Virus record (IMG/VR): IMGVR_UViG_3300008339_000021
Span: 1 to 64,000 of that record
Length of the DNA stretch: 64,000 bases
Reading direction: 5' to 3' (one strand)
Source of the DNA: a virus
The position numbers and the translations under genes are program-made. Of this stretch, positions 57,101 through 64,000 are shown in pieces. How positions within the stretch are numbered: the stretch's first letter is position 1; the number at the start of each line of letters is the position of its first letter. The notes under the pieces are model-generated. The model did not search any database and was not told the origin of the DNA. It saw nothing but the letters and a program-made list of their open reading frames with translations.

Positions 57101-59707
57101 AAGTGAAGTACCACCAAAAAATGTTTCAGTAAAAGCACCACCTGATGACAAGTATGTATCTAATTCAGATTGGAAATTACCTGGTGCATTAAATAATGTA
57201 TTATAAGTATCATCATAATATGTTTGACCACCAACATTATTTAAGAATGTAGGATCACCTTGACCTTGTTGATCATAGTTATCTCCTGTAATACTTGTAT
57301 TAATATTACTTGGTGTAGTTGTGATTGAACCACCAGCTGTAGTCCATACACCATTGGGACCATTGATTGTGTTGGTTGCAGCACCACCATCAATTTTTAA
57401 TTTAGCTTCAAACTGTGGATCAAAGTTACCAGCAGGGTAATTAATTTTTAATTCTCCTAATCCTTTTAAGATAGCGTTTATAATACCAGTTGCTAAAGCA
57501 AATGGTATAATTTTATTTGATAAAAGTTTAAACTTAGGATGCTTGCTTGGCTCAATAAAATACTGCAATGCTTCACCTTGTACACTACCATATATTTTTA
57601 ATTCAGTAGCTGACAAATAAGGATTAATAAAACTTGTATCAGGTGAGTGGAATGAAACTATATCTGTCGGTATTGTTTGATTAACCTTATCATTTTCATT
57701 ATCTCTTACTGTAATATAAGGATCATTATATAAGTAATTATAATCATTTGGATTTGTAGTATTAAGAGCTGGAACAATACAGTTAAATGGATAGTTAGCA
57801 TATAAACCAGTAACACCAGCTTCAGTAGCACTTCCTCTTGGATTATAATCCCGGAAGTTATTGATCATCCCTTTAGCTAGAATGCTTTTATTACCATGTC
57901 TTGATCCTCTTAGTATTTCATATCCAACTATACCTGGTATATCATTACCATCATTATCTTTAGGGAATATAATATTCTTAAAGTCTACTCCCATCAGTCT
58001 AATAAAATATTCACCATTTGCTTTTTTTACAAAGTGATGAGTACTATTTCCTGTAGCATTATCAGGAAACCTATGATGTCTTATTGGTTTTCCACACAAA
58101 TCATAATTTGGATCTGTTGTTTGTGTCCAACATTGTGAACTTGAATTCCATACATTAGGTTGATAGTCTGGATAAACTTCAGTAGATTGCCAGTATCCCA
58201 TTTTACCTCGGGATATTACAGTGCCTCCATCAGGCAATACACTTGTTGTTGTTGAAGTTATAGTAGCTGTATTAACACTTTGGAAAAACATTGTGTCTCC
58301 AGGAAGAGTTACTCCAGTTTGATTTGCAAATGGTGCTAATTCAAAAATTGAATTTCCATTATATAAATAATTTTGTGGGGGTCTTCCCGGAATATGATAA
58401 GATGCTGACTTATCTCCTGTATTATATACCCAACGGATGAAAAAAGAATATACCTCATCTCTTAAATAAGATGTGTGTTTTCCCCCATCTATATAGTATC
58501 TTTCAGGATACTCAACACATACCCATTCTGTTTGAATTAGATTTGCTAATGGTTGATAATTAAAATCAAATTTAGAAGTTGGTCCTATTCTTAATAGATA
58601 ATTATTTACATCTGTCATTTGAGCAGATTTCTCAAATACAGGATTCTGTAAAATTAATTCTTCTACAGGAACCGTTACAGTGGTTTCAGGAATTTGATCA
58701 AGTACAATATTTGTTGTTCTTGTAGAATAGTATCCAATTCTTTTTGCACTTAAGTTTTGATCTATAAATCTTACAACTACTAGTTCAAATTCTTTAAAGT
58801 GCTCCGTATCTGCATCTACAGATATCTCAAAGGAACCCCTCTCATTTACTGAGTTAAATACAGGTTGTATATAACCAATAGAAAAATAATTTGTAACTCT
58901 TTGTCTATCTATTACATAAGCTGCTAATACTCCATATGATCCATTTTCTAATACTCCCTGTTGTTCAGATAACCTTAAATCAAAACAAGGTGTCTTAACT
59001 AAAGATGCTAGTCTTATTTCTTCACAGTTTAGTTCATTATATGGTTTACATATTACACAAGGTGTAGGTTCATTGGAATTTTCTGTTTGACATTTTTCTT
59101 TCCATGCTACACCAGGCCAAAGTAACTTATTTGCTGTACCGTTACCATAATAGTTTATTGTTGTAGAACCAGGAGCTCCTCCTAACCAAACATAATCATC
59201 TGGTGGCCAAGTTTTGGGATCTCCAATATTTAAGTATCTATCTGGATTTAAATTATCAGCCCAGTACACTTGCCATGTACAATCATCTTTTAATTTACTA
59301 GCTCCAGTAATTAAATGTAACTTACTAAAGTTTAAACAATGATCTTGTACAATAGGTCTATACTTACATAAGTCTGATTCAAATAAACCTATCTCAGAAT
59401 TATTTGCTTTTGTATCAAGTGCATCATAACCTACTGAATATATTACCCACTTATCACTAAATAAATGTATTGCACCAATTATATAAACAAAAGGTGAACC
59501 CATTGTTTGTCCAGCTCTAGCACATAAAGCATTTGATTCCTCATTAGATAAAGTGCCAAGATCCCCCTCTGCAGTATTATTCACAGCATTGCGGGCATGT
59601 GTCCACATTCCCTCCTGTACAAATAATGGATCTGCATCTCTGTTTAACCCTTTTATAAATGAGTTAGTCTGAAGGGATGATGTTTCTTGTTGAGCTTTCT
59701 TTGCCAT
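54158..59707 (-). CDS. Tail muzzle / P22 gp10-like tail stabilisation protein, 1849 aa
   Basis: The N-terminus (NSFIKGLNRDADPLFVQEGM, then THARNAVNNTAEGDLGTLSN) has the pattern of phage tail hub/stabilisation proteins of the P22 gp10 type. In the crAss001 virion structure the large protein at this place, behind the ring proteins, forms the tail muzzle (gp44 as I recall it). The rest is beta-rich, with aromatic/Asn-rich sequence fitting a structural shell and no enzyme motif. The order ring-type proteins, muzzle, then cargo genes matches the crAss tail block. The start is 1 base after the 339-aa gene and the end overlaps the 542-aa gene (TAATG). Confidence 0.85.
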   Translation of the reverse strand: MAKKAQQETSSLQTNSFIKGLNRDADPLFVQEGMWTHARNAVNNTAEGDLGTLSNEESNALCARAGQTMGSPFVYIIGAIHLFSDKWVIYSVGYDALDTKANNSEIGLFESDLCKYRPIVQDHCLNFSKLHLITGASKLKDDCTWQVYWADNLNPDRYLNIGDPKTWPPDDYVWLGGAPGSTTINYYGNGTANKLLWPGVAWKEKCQTENSNEPTPCVICKPYNELNCEEIRLASLVKTPCFDLRLSEQQGVLENGSYGVLAAYVIDRQRVTNYFSIGYIQPVFNSVNERGSFEISVDADTEHFKEFELVVVRFIDQNLSAKRIGYYSTRTTNIVLDQIPETTVTVPVEELILQNPVFEKSAQMTDVNNYLLRIGPTSKFDFNYQPLANLIQTEWVCVEYPERYYIDGGKHTSYLRDEVYSFFIRWVYNTGDKSASYHIPGRPPQNYLYNGNSIFELAPFANQTGVTLPGDTMFFQSVNTATITSTTTSVLPDGGTVISRGKMGYWQSTEVYPDYQPNVWNSSSQCWTQTTDPNYDLCGKPIRHHRFPDNATGNSTHHFVKKANGEYFIRLMGVDFKNIIFPKDNDGNDIPGIVGYEILRGSRHGNKSILAKGMINNFRDYNPRGSATEAGVTGLYANYPFNCIVPALNTTNPNDYNYLYNDPYITVRDNENDKVNQTIPTDIVSFHSPDTSFINPYLSATELKIYGSVQGEALQYFIEPSKHPKFKLLSNKIIPFALATGIINAILKGLGELKINYPAGNFDPQFEAKLKIDGGAATNTINGPNGVWTTAGGSITTTPSNINTSITGDNYDQQGQGDPTFLNNVGGQTYYDDTYNTLFNAPGNFQSELDTYLSSGGAFTETFFGGTSLENLFKTTYEQVAQDGKYITTPTYDKTYTGYEMLGPTINNFLGGISNGGQLLFYFVEGAQLATETIYAIVRKRQYALEMVSHGDYWRFVKPNDSFDKRFVMEEGIYVYDQLQAMPEFIDSSGNLKKYTINNIKRPKLAVVRTKRGNATGTSMGPHYLLQGNGDSIDQSLMTLNYAIRTFNPLASIPGGSAFTPNKINWRDTGKSNNFINNIASHYVGLKYRIENQYGQVDTIQQVVATPCEQKINFQATSGANTLSSTSFGNTCSIENFTQKKLYTPVFFGGDTYINRFTEKNIMHFFYEWLYDVPDNIEWNYFLNQMIPEPKFQVNSQPWDISDFNLQNILDMFQSTPDYGDGLLPRSYYDLDNVYYSISNNSWLIYPGIFGVKDSYFYTSANGIRDFFVESEVLVDFRDVGTFDYERPYSKYNYTDLPSLFDSNPQILTKGNFYAYDFSLSASRFLFNQYFTAGYLQGVSYDPNIAELCYVTYPNRVTYSLQQQDASNIDAWRTFLPLNKVDFKSKLSSVKSFAKTGLFITFENDSPLIYQGVDSIQLDDSGTKVTVGDGGLFEQAPQNVVVAEKPYEYGSSQNKYGVVSTPAGLYYISQNQGKVFSYREGLTEISQDGMKWWFSEFLPFKLLEDFPNYPHTDNPVAGISCMASYDNDNSVLYFSKRDFRLKDEYKNQVIYDSFYDNFMIPVTFGPDGKPTRYNKFKLGNPQYFTDASWTISYDPKLQFWISFHDWHPNFYIPSKGTFLTTKVDGIWKHSAYCNDYCNFYGVQYPFEIELPVVTAQMINTIKSIEYYLECYRRDRNLCIDQFHILDYNFDQAVIHNTEQVSGYLNLNLYPKNDIPLSLQFPKLGSNQASYDILYSKEENKYRINQFWDITKDRGEFPIGSSYPPAPGPYFPSPDSTVLLGNYEDRNIWVTAPNGYDKVLNLLNLDYAKPELQRKKFRHYINFLKLSKSNSRDTNMILKIVNTKTQYSPR

Positions 59708-59708
59708 A

Positions 59709-60728
59709 TTATACTACTCTTATCTTATTATAGTTTCTATAGTATACATTGTTAGGTGAGTAGCTTTTGAACATGTCATAATACTTACCGTACATTGCTT
59801 TTCTATTAGCCATCCATAATTTTTCCATCTCTTTAAAGTTAGGAGTGTTAACTAAACTAAGTGCTTGATTTCTTGCTGCTTTTAATTTAGCTGATACTAA
59901 CTGAAGTTTTGTTACCACATCTTCACCATTCATGAATAAGTTTTCTAGAATTCTTTCTTTTACTGCATACTCATAGTATTCATTAAGAAGTTCATGATCA
60001 GGAACAAGAAGATTCCCGTCATCATCTTCAAGGTGTGCTTGATAATTAAGATATACTTTACCTTCTTTAAATGTGGTATTTAAGAATCCATATTTTATCC
60101 AACCTTCATTTGCTGTATTGTAATATAAGTTTGGACAGTCACATTCAATTTCTTGACTAGGTTTCATTCTTAAAGGTTGAGTATAACTAAATACTCTAAC
60201 CTCACCTGGCTTTACTACTTGTACAAGTTCATAAGCTTCATTCTTGCAATTAACAAATACTCTTGGTTGAACTACTCTTGGAGGAGTACAAGTATCTCCA
60301 TATGGAGCTTCAGGATTATGTGTTACACATACACCTTCTTTACCTTCAAAACAACATGGTTGATCTACTGGAGCCTCACAACAATTAAGAATTGTTTTTG
60401 CAGGAAACTCACGGTATGGTATTTCTTCAATGTGAGTACCACCTACACCCATAGAATATCCTGTCTGATACACATAATTTCCACAGACTAATCCAAAATT
60501 GAATGTATAAAAATTATCAGGTAACTTTACTTTATGATGTGTAACATCTAGAATTATCTCCTTCTGTTGGTTTATTCTTAAACCAAGATCATAATTAATT
60601 TTCCTAACCAACTTGATTAGTTGTTGAGGTTCAATCATGTTCTCTAATGCAAAAGTATGTAAGTCAATACTTACATCTTCTAGAAGCTGATCAAAAGTTC
60701 TATATTTAAGAGTGTAGTTAAAGTCCAT
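59709..60728 (-). CDS. Probable tail ring/collar adaptor protein, 339 aa
   Basis: No named domain seen, but size, place directly ahead of the muzzle gene, and a helical start (TFDQLLEDVSIDLHTFALEN) followed by a beta-rich middle fit the ring/adaptor proteins that connect portal and tail in crAss phages. A Cys-rich stretch (NCCEAPVDQPCCFEGKEGVC) and further Cys (CTPP, ECDCPN) may bind metal or form disulphides. The C-terminal ~90 residues are helical (LENLFMNGEDVVTKLQLVSA). The start overlaps the upstream stop codon (TAATG). Confidence 0.75.
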   Translation of the reverse strand: MDFNYTLKYRTFDQLLEDVSIDLHTFALENMIEPQQLIKLVRKINYDLGLRINQQKEIILDVTHHKVKLPDNFYTFNFGLVCGNYVYQTGYSMGVGGTHIEEIPYREFPAKTILNCCEAPVDQPCCFEGKEGVCVTHNPEAPYGDTCTPPRVVQPRVFVNCKNEAYELVQVVKPGEVRVFSYTQPLRMKPSQEIECDCPNLYYNTANEGWIKYGFLNTTFKEGKVYLNYQAHLEDDDGNLLVPDHELLNEYYEYAVKERILENLFMNGEDVVTKLQLVSAKLKAARNQALSLVNTPNFKEMEKLWMANRKAMYGKYYDMFKSYSPNNVYYRNYNKIRVV

Positions 60729-61390
60729 TATCTTAGTATATTTTGACTGTCATCTGTTGGATCTACAGGGATCTGAGCAATCAGGGTTAATTCTTTTAAT
60801 GCAAACTGTTCAACTTCAGAAAATAAATATTCAGGAATATTAAGTGGCTGATCTTGTATTAACTGACATGCATCAGAGTCACATGTTGGAACATCATTTT
60901 CAAATATGGCTTCTATTCTCATAGCATCCCAATCAACATTAGGAACATATATATAACCATTAAGATACCAAAAGTAAGGTCTCTTATTATATTTAAAAGT
61001 TGTAGATTTAGTTATAGAAACCCAAGTACCAGGATCTGTTCTAAACATTTCAATGCCTCCGTCTATTGATGAAGCTGTTCTAATTAGTGGTCCAAACATA
61101 CCATCTAAAATACTTGGTAGTTTTTCTTTTGATCTTTTAAAGTAACACCCAGAATATACACCAATACAACCTGCCTCTACTTTATCTACATCTATCAATT
61201 CAATGTAAGGTAATACTTTGAAGATTGAACTAATCTTCATTAGTCTAAACTGATTGTCTTCTCTTTTAATTAGAGTTTTTGCATACTTAGTAAGTACAAA
61301 GTATATTTGACGGTCAGTAAGAAATGGATCTTCTTTTACAGCTTTTAGTGCATTTCTCACTCTAGATATTGCTTCTCCAATTGTTGTCAT
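60728..61390 (-). CDS. Probable head-tail connector/ring protein, 220 aa
   Basis: It begins with a helical segment (GEAISRVRNALKAVKEDPFL), followed by RQIYFVLTKYAKTLIKR and a beta-rich centre, then a helical C-terminus (EYLFSEVEQFALKELTLIAQ). This helix-beta-helix pattern is typical of head completion/adaptor proteins of the P22 gp4 or T7 gp11 class and of crAss ring proteins. It overlaps the 193-aa gene by 4 bases (ATGA) and the 339-aa gene by TAATG, so the three are tightly coupled. Identity as an adaptor is an inference from pattern and synteny. Confidence 0.75.
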   Translation of the reverse strand: MTTIGEAISRVRNALKAVKEDPFLTDRQIYFVLTKYAKTLIKREDNQFRLMKISSIFKVLPYIELIDVDKVEAGCIGVYSGCYFKRSKEKLPSILDGMFGPLIRTASSIDGGIEMFRTDPGTWVSITKSTTFKYNKRPYFWYLNGYIYVPNVDWDAMRIEAIFENDVPTCDSDACQLIQDQPLNIPEYLFSEVEQFALKELTLIAQIPVDPTDDSQNILR

Positions 61391-61968
61391 AAGTCAAACT
61401 CATTATAGCTTTTTAAAGCTTTATTTTCTTTCATAAGGACAATATTTTTAACTACTGTCTTCTGATATATTTTTCTAAGTTTAGTAGTTGCATCAACTAC
61501 AACATACATATTCCAGTTTTCTGGATAATTTTTAGAAACAGCTCTTTTAAAATCTCTACATGCAACAAAACTCCAATACTCTCTATTCTTCATTTTATGC
61601 TTTGGTGCATGACTTGTAAAAAAGATTTTAGCTAATTTACCATCTGTGTCAAAGTTTCTATTTGTAACTGTTACACCATACTTGTTTGATTTAGCATAGT
61701 CTACATTTGCCTTTTTACTTTTCTGGCAAGTACCTATAAATAACCAACCAATTGTTTCTGGTAATTGTACACCATCTCTTTTTTCAATTACAGTATTATA
61801 AACTAACTTGTTAAATGATTTGATTATCTTTCTTAACTTGTCATTTGTATAGTCTTTATACTTACTGTGCTTTTTTCTAAAATCATCAAAGAACTTCTTA
61901 TCTAATATGTTGTGCACTTCTGGTCTAAACCGTGGTGCTTTTAAATCTGGTTTTTTAAATTCCTTCAT
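61387..61968 (-). CDS. Basic conserved-type protein at head of tail operon, 193 aa
   Basis: A Lys-rich protein (DDFRKKHSKYKDYTNDKLRK) with a mixed alpha/beta middle (LPETIGWLFIGTCQKSKK, YWSFVACRDFKRAV, WNMYVVVDATTKLRKI). No known domain. It is the first gene of the long tail/cargo operon, right after a terminator and a candidate promoter. In crAss-like phages as I recall, a small conserved gene of this kind precedes the ring protein genes. It may be a connector or head-completion component, or a DNA-binding assembly factor; not resolved. Confidence 0.72.
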   Translation of the reverse strand: MKEFKKPDLKAPRFRPEVHNILDKKFFDDFRKKHSKYKDYTNDKLRKIIKSFNKLVYNTVIEKRDGVQLPETIGWLFIGTCQKSKKANVDYAKSNKYGVTVTNRNFDTDGKLAKIFFTSHAPKHKMKNREYWSFVACRDFKRAVSKNYPENWNMYVVVDATTKLRKIYQKTVVKNIVLMKENKALKSYNEFDL

Positions 61969-62010
61969 ATTAATATACTAAAAATTAATGACATTAACAA
62001 ATATAGGTAT
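61969..62010 (-). promoter_or_regulatory. Candidate late promoter for the tail/cargo operon
   Basis: Read on the - strand, TATATTTG (61998-62005) matches the Bacteroidota -7 consensus TAnnTTTG. It lies about 30 bases before the ATG at 61968 and immediately downstream of a terminator. The shared 12-mer TTAGTATATTAA (61970-61981) sits right before the ATG. No well-spaced -33 TTTG is seen. A related TATATATGTTTAAT occurs about 25 bases ahead of the 434-aa gene. Confidence 0.5.
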
Positions 62011-62037
62011 AAAACAAAACCCCCACAAGTGTGGGGG
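62011..62037 (-). terminator. Rho-independent terminator after the fibre-like gene
   Basis: On the - strand the stem CCCCCAC/GTGGGGG with a 4-base loop is followed by TTTTGTTTT. It ends transcription of the 434-aa gene. A second, weaker 9-bp inverted repeat (62048-62056 with 62069-62077, one mismatch) lies between it and the stop codon. Confidence 0.9.
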
Positions 62038-62079
62038 CTTTGCTTGTTTGTCACAGAAACCAACAAACCTGTAACAATT

Positions 62080-63384
62080 TTATCCCATTACAGTGATAGT
62101 AGCTGGAGCCCAGTCACCACCTGTTATGTTAGTAATTTCAATTGTATTGTTATTTACAATTCTATATGTATAATCTGTACCATGAACATATGCTGGTAAA
62201 GTTGGTAAACTTCCATCATACTCTAAAACTGATACTAACAAACTTGGTGTATTTAAGTTGTGAGTAACAGTAACAGATGCTCCAGAAAGAACAGCTGAAC
62301 TTTGTACCCATTTGTTAAAAGTTATTCCAACAGTAACTGCAGTAGCAGAACCTGTTAATGTAATACCTTCACCAATACTATTTGTACTTGCTGTTAGACC
62401 TTTAGTTGCAAGTGTTGGACCAGTACCATCATTTACTAATGTTTCAGTTCCTCCAGCAGATGCTAATGTAACTGTAGCAGGAATTGCAGTATTTGTAATA
62501 GTGATATCAGTTCCACTAGCAGTTAAAGAAATCCCTGCACCTGCAGTTAATCCTTTAGTTGCTAAAGCAGGTCCTGTACCATCATTAACTAGAGTTTCAG
62601 TACCACCTGCTGATGCCAATGTTACAGCAGAACCCGGATCAGAGTTAGTAATTCTAATTGCATCTGTACTAGGTACAGTACTTGCATTAAGAACAATACC
62701 TGTTCCAGCTACAAAGTTTAATGTATCACCAGGAGCTTCAGCAATTTGAATATTTGTAGGATCATTATCAGGTCCCCAAGTAAATCCTGTATCAGGATTA
62801 ATAGTAGCTCTATCATAATCATTTGGTGGAACTACAGTTCCTGGTACAACTGATGCACCAGTTACGTGACCAAATGTATCAAATGTAAAGAAGATATCTT
62901 GGATAAATGTATTACCAGAATTATCACTAGTTAAGTTACTTACAGTTGATGTATCTTGATGTGATATAGTAACTGCATTTGTAACAGGGTTTACAGAAAC
63001 ATCAATACCAGGACCTTCAAAAATTGATGATGCAATAGTTTGGGCAATGATTAAATCAAAGTAAGCTTGTAATGCTGGTACATCTACATAGACAGTATAA
63101 GTAGTTATGTTACCTACTGTGTTAGATACTACATCAATATATTCTGATCCTACTACTGTTGAAATTGGAGCTTCAACACTACATAGGTAATTAACAAGTT
63201 TAGTAATAACTGTATCAAGATAATCATATCTTCTGATTACTACATCTTGATTACACATAATATCTGTTCCTGTATATACAATACATTGTGCATTGAATAC
63301 TTCAGGACAAGATGGTGGACATGGTGCAGTTACAGTATAGGTATTGCTGCATCCACAATTTTTGGTACAGGTGTGATTTGCCAT
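62080..63384 (-). CDS. Fibre-like virion protein with internal repeat, 434 aa
   Basis: The N-terminal ~100 residues contain a Cys-rich start (TCTKNCGCSNTY, then CPPSCPEVF) and a short attachment-like region. The rest is Thr/Gly/Val-rich beta sequence typical of elongated trimeric fibres, with two copies of a 51-residue unit (TLASAGGTETLVNDGTGP). The C-terminal ~75 residues (TVTHNLNTPSLLVSVLEYDG) form a compact beta domain found at the tips of many phage fibres. Head fibre or tail appendage is likely, possibly contacting host surface glycans. It has its own terminator and a 45-base gap upstream, so it may be separately transcribed. Confidence 0.8.
   Translation of the reverse strand: MANHTCTKNCGCSNTYTVTAPCPPSCPEVFNAQCIVYTGTDIMCNQDVVIRRYDYLDTVITKLVNYLCSVEAPISTVVGSEYIDVVSNTVGNITTYTVYVDVPALQAYFDLIIAQTIASSIFEGPGIDVSVNPVTNAVTISHQDTSTVSNLTSDNSGNTFIQDIFFTFDTFGHVTGASVVPGTVVPPNDYDRATINPDTGFTWGPDNDPTNIQIAEAPGDTLNFVAGTGIVLNASTVPSTDAIRITNSDPGSAVTLASAGGTETLVNDGTGPALATKGLTAGAGISLTASGTDITITNTAIPATVTLASAGGTETLVNDGTGPTLATKGLTASTNSIGEGITLTGSATAVTVGITFNKWVQSSAVLSGASVTVTHNLNTPSLLVSVLEYDGSLPTLPAYVHGTDYTYRIVNNNTIEITNITGGDWAPATITVMG
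62392..62625 (-). repeat. Two-copy coding repeat in the fibre gene (153-bp period)
   Basis: The first unit runs from 62625 down to 62473 and the second from 62472 to about 62392 (partial, 27 residues). The protein copies are identical over VTLASAGGTETLVNDGTGP and then differ by one residue before LATKGLTA. The DNA copies differ at many third positions, so the duplication is old and kept by selection on protein. Confidence 0.85.
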
Positions 63385-63429
63385 TTTTTTTATTTTAATT
63401 AAACATATATATACTTTTTCTTTTTATAC
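63385..63429 (-). promoter_or_regulatory. AT-rich leader of the fibre-like gene
   Basis: Read on the - strand, this 45-base gap contains TATATATGTTTAAT, similar to the candidate promoter box at 61998-62005, then a run of A up to the ATG. No terminator for the upstream gene is seen, so read-through into the fibre gene is also possible. Confidence 0.35.
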
Positions 63430-64000
63430 CTAACAGCTTATAAAAGTTGGTGTATTACCTGAACAATCCTGCACAAATGCTTTAAGATCAGATAAATTAA
63501 TTTGTAGACCTCCTAATTGTTCTGCTCTTGACATATCTTGATCAAATGCAAATGTCAGAGATGAACCAACTAAATTAGGTTGATAAGAACCTGCTGCTGA
63601 TGCATTAAATTGACTTGGTGCTGTACCAAAATATTCTGGTATATTTTCTCCTGCTACAGCTACTGTACAAAGTTGTCTTGTCAAAGATGTTTTACCTACT
63701 ACATTAGGTGATCTATACCAATCATTAAAGTTGGCACTAGTAATAGTTAATTGTCCTATATCACTTATTGATAAACCAATAACAGATGTCATTGAATAAT
63801 CATCATCCTCATCTCCACCAGTTCTTGCAACTCTTTCACAAATAATTCTACCTGTTACTGAAGCACCACCATCTATAGTTTCACCTACACCCAAAATACC
63901 TGGAGGTATAACACTATTTCCTCTATGGAAGCGAAGTCTTAAAGCTTCTTCTGGAGGAGTACTAACACCCCATGCTGCATAAAAGGGGCCACTCAATAAA
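63430..64000 (-). CDS. C-terminal part of a virion structural-type protein (cut by window edge)
   Basis: At least 188 residues are visible and the frame stays open to the window end. The first candidate start inside is only a TTG at 63996, so the gene almost surely begins beyond 64000. The sequence is beta-rich (ISDIGQLTITSANFNDWYRS, then SLTRQLCTVAVAG) and ends in DCSGNTPTFISC with a terminal Cys. No domain recognised. Being co-oriented and upstream of the fibre-like gene suggests another head or fibre component. Stop is TAG. Confidence 0.7.
   Translation of the reverse strand, partial: LLSGPFYAAWGVSTPPEEALRLRFHRGNSVIPPGILGVGETIDGGASVTGRIICERVARTGGDEDDDYSMTSVIGLSISDIGQLTITSANFNDWYRSPNVVGKTSLTRQLCTVAVAGENIPEYFGTAPSQFNASAAGSYQPNLVGSSLTFAFDQDMSRAEQLGGLQINLSDLKAFVQDCSGNTPTFISC

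Noticed and set aside
62312-62749. 145-aa open frame on the + strand opposite the fibre-like gene
   Set aside because: It is antisense to a well-supported gene, and its Val/Pro/Ala-rich repetitive content mirrors the Thr/Gly repeats of the real frame.
63994-63996. TTG as the true start of the rightmost gene
   Set aside because: The frame remains open to the window edge and TTG starts are not used elsewhere here; the gene is treated as truncated.
1-64000. Use of an altered genetic code (stop-codon reassignment known in some crAss-like phages)
   Set aside because: All large genes are open with the standard code, and TAA, TGA and TAG each serve as normal terminal stops (for example TAG ends the 2285-aa gene).
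1-64000. tRNA genes, integrase or insertion sequences
   Set aside because: The few gaps are under about 115 bases and show only hairpin terminators and AT-rich leaders; no cloverleaf, recombinase motif or terminal inverted repeats were seen.

Overview
The window looks like about 64 kb of the linear map of a crAss-like phage (order Crassvirales), a tailed phage whose probable host belongs to the Bacteroidota. The main evidence is a 3605-residue protein carrying the DFDID metal-binding signature of the crAss-type single-chain virion RNA polymerase. It sits in a co-oriented row of giant virion-type genes that follows a set of tail genes. A family B DNA polymerase, a PD-(D/E)XK nuclease and a MoxR/VWA pair lie on the opposite strand. 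The DNA is AT-rich, the standard code works throughout (TAA, TAG and TGA all end genes), and coding is nearly gapless. I see no tRNA, integrase, CRISPR array or IS element.

Left arm (1-8870, + strand, replication/early type). The first gene is cut by the window edge. Hairpin terminators divide the arm into short transcription units: (i) VWA/DUF2201-like protein plus MoxR-like AAA ATPase; (ii) a 433-aa unknown, a PD-(D/E)XK nuclease and two small unknowns; (iii) DNA polymerase B plus a 401-aa protein with an SSB-like acidic tail; (iv) a lone 57-aa Cys-rich protein flanked by two UUCG-loop terminators. The polymerase ends in QLSLF, a textbook sliding-clamp-binding peptide. Two neighbours end in acidic, aromatic-tipped tails, so this arm may dock on host replisome parts.

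Right arm (64000 down to 8904, - strand, structural/late type). In transcription order it holds the C-terminal part of a virion protein, a repeat-bearing fibre-like protein and a terminator. A new unit follows with three small head-tail connector/ring-type proteins, the 1849-aa tail muzzle-type protein, a 542-aa protein with a predicted Cys-peptidase domain, and then the giants of 2542, 1541, 810, 1125, 2285, 3605 and 2540 aa. It closes with a 46-aa very basic protein. Several junctions use overlapping TAATG stop/start, suggesting translational coupling along the operon. The two arms converge on a hairpin at 8873-8902.

The most interesting content is the multi-domain ('polyvalent') makeup of the giant proteins. 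Together they carry an RNA polymerase core, three HExxH zincin-like motifs, two nucleotidyltransferase-like signatures, a MoCo-carrier/SLOG-like domain, a PD-(D/E)XK nuclease, a LysM-like module and what look like three tandem ADP-ribosyltransferase-like modules. This fits proteins packaged in the virion and delivered with the DNA to start transcription and disarm the host. Three adjacent genes also share a C-terminal LTxxEIxx(Y)xxxG(G/Y) peptide that could be a packaging or sorting tag. Family names rest on motif reading and remembered crAss gene order; no database search was run.
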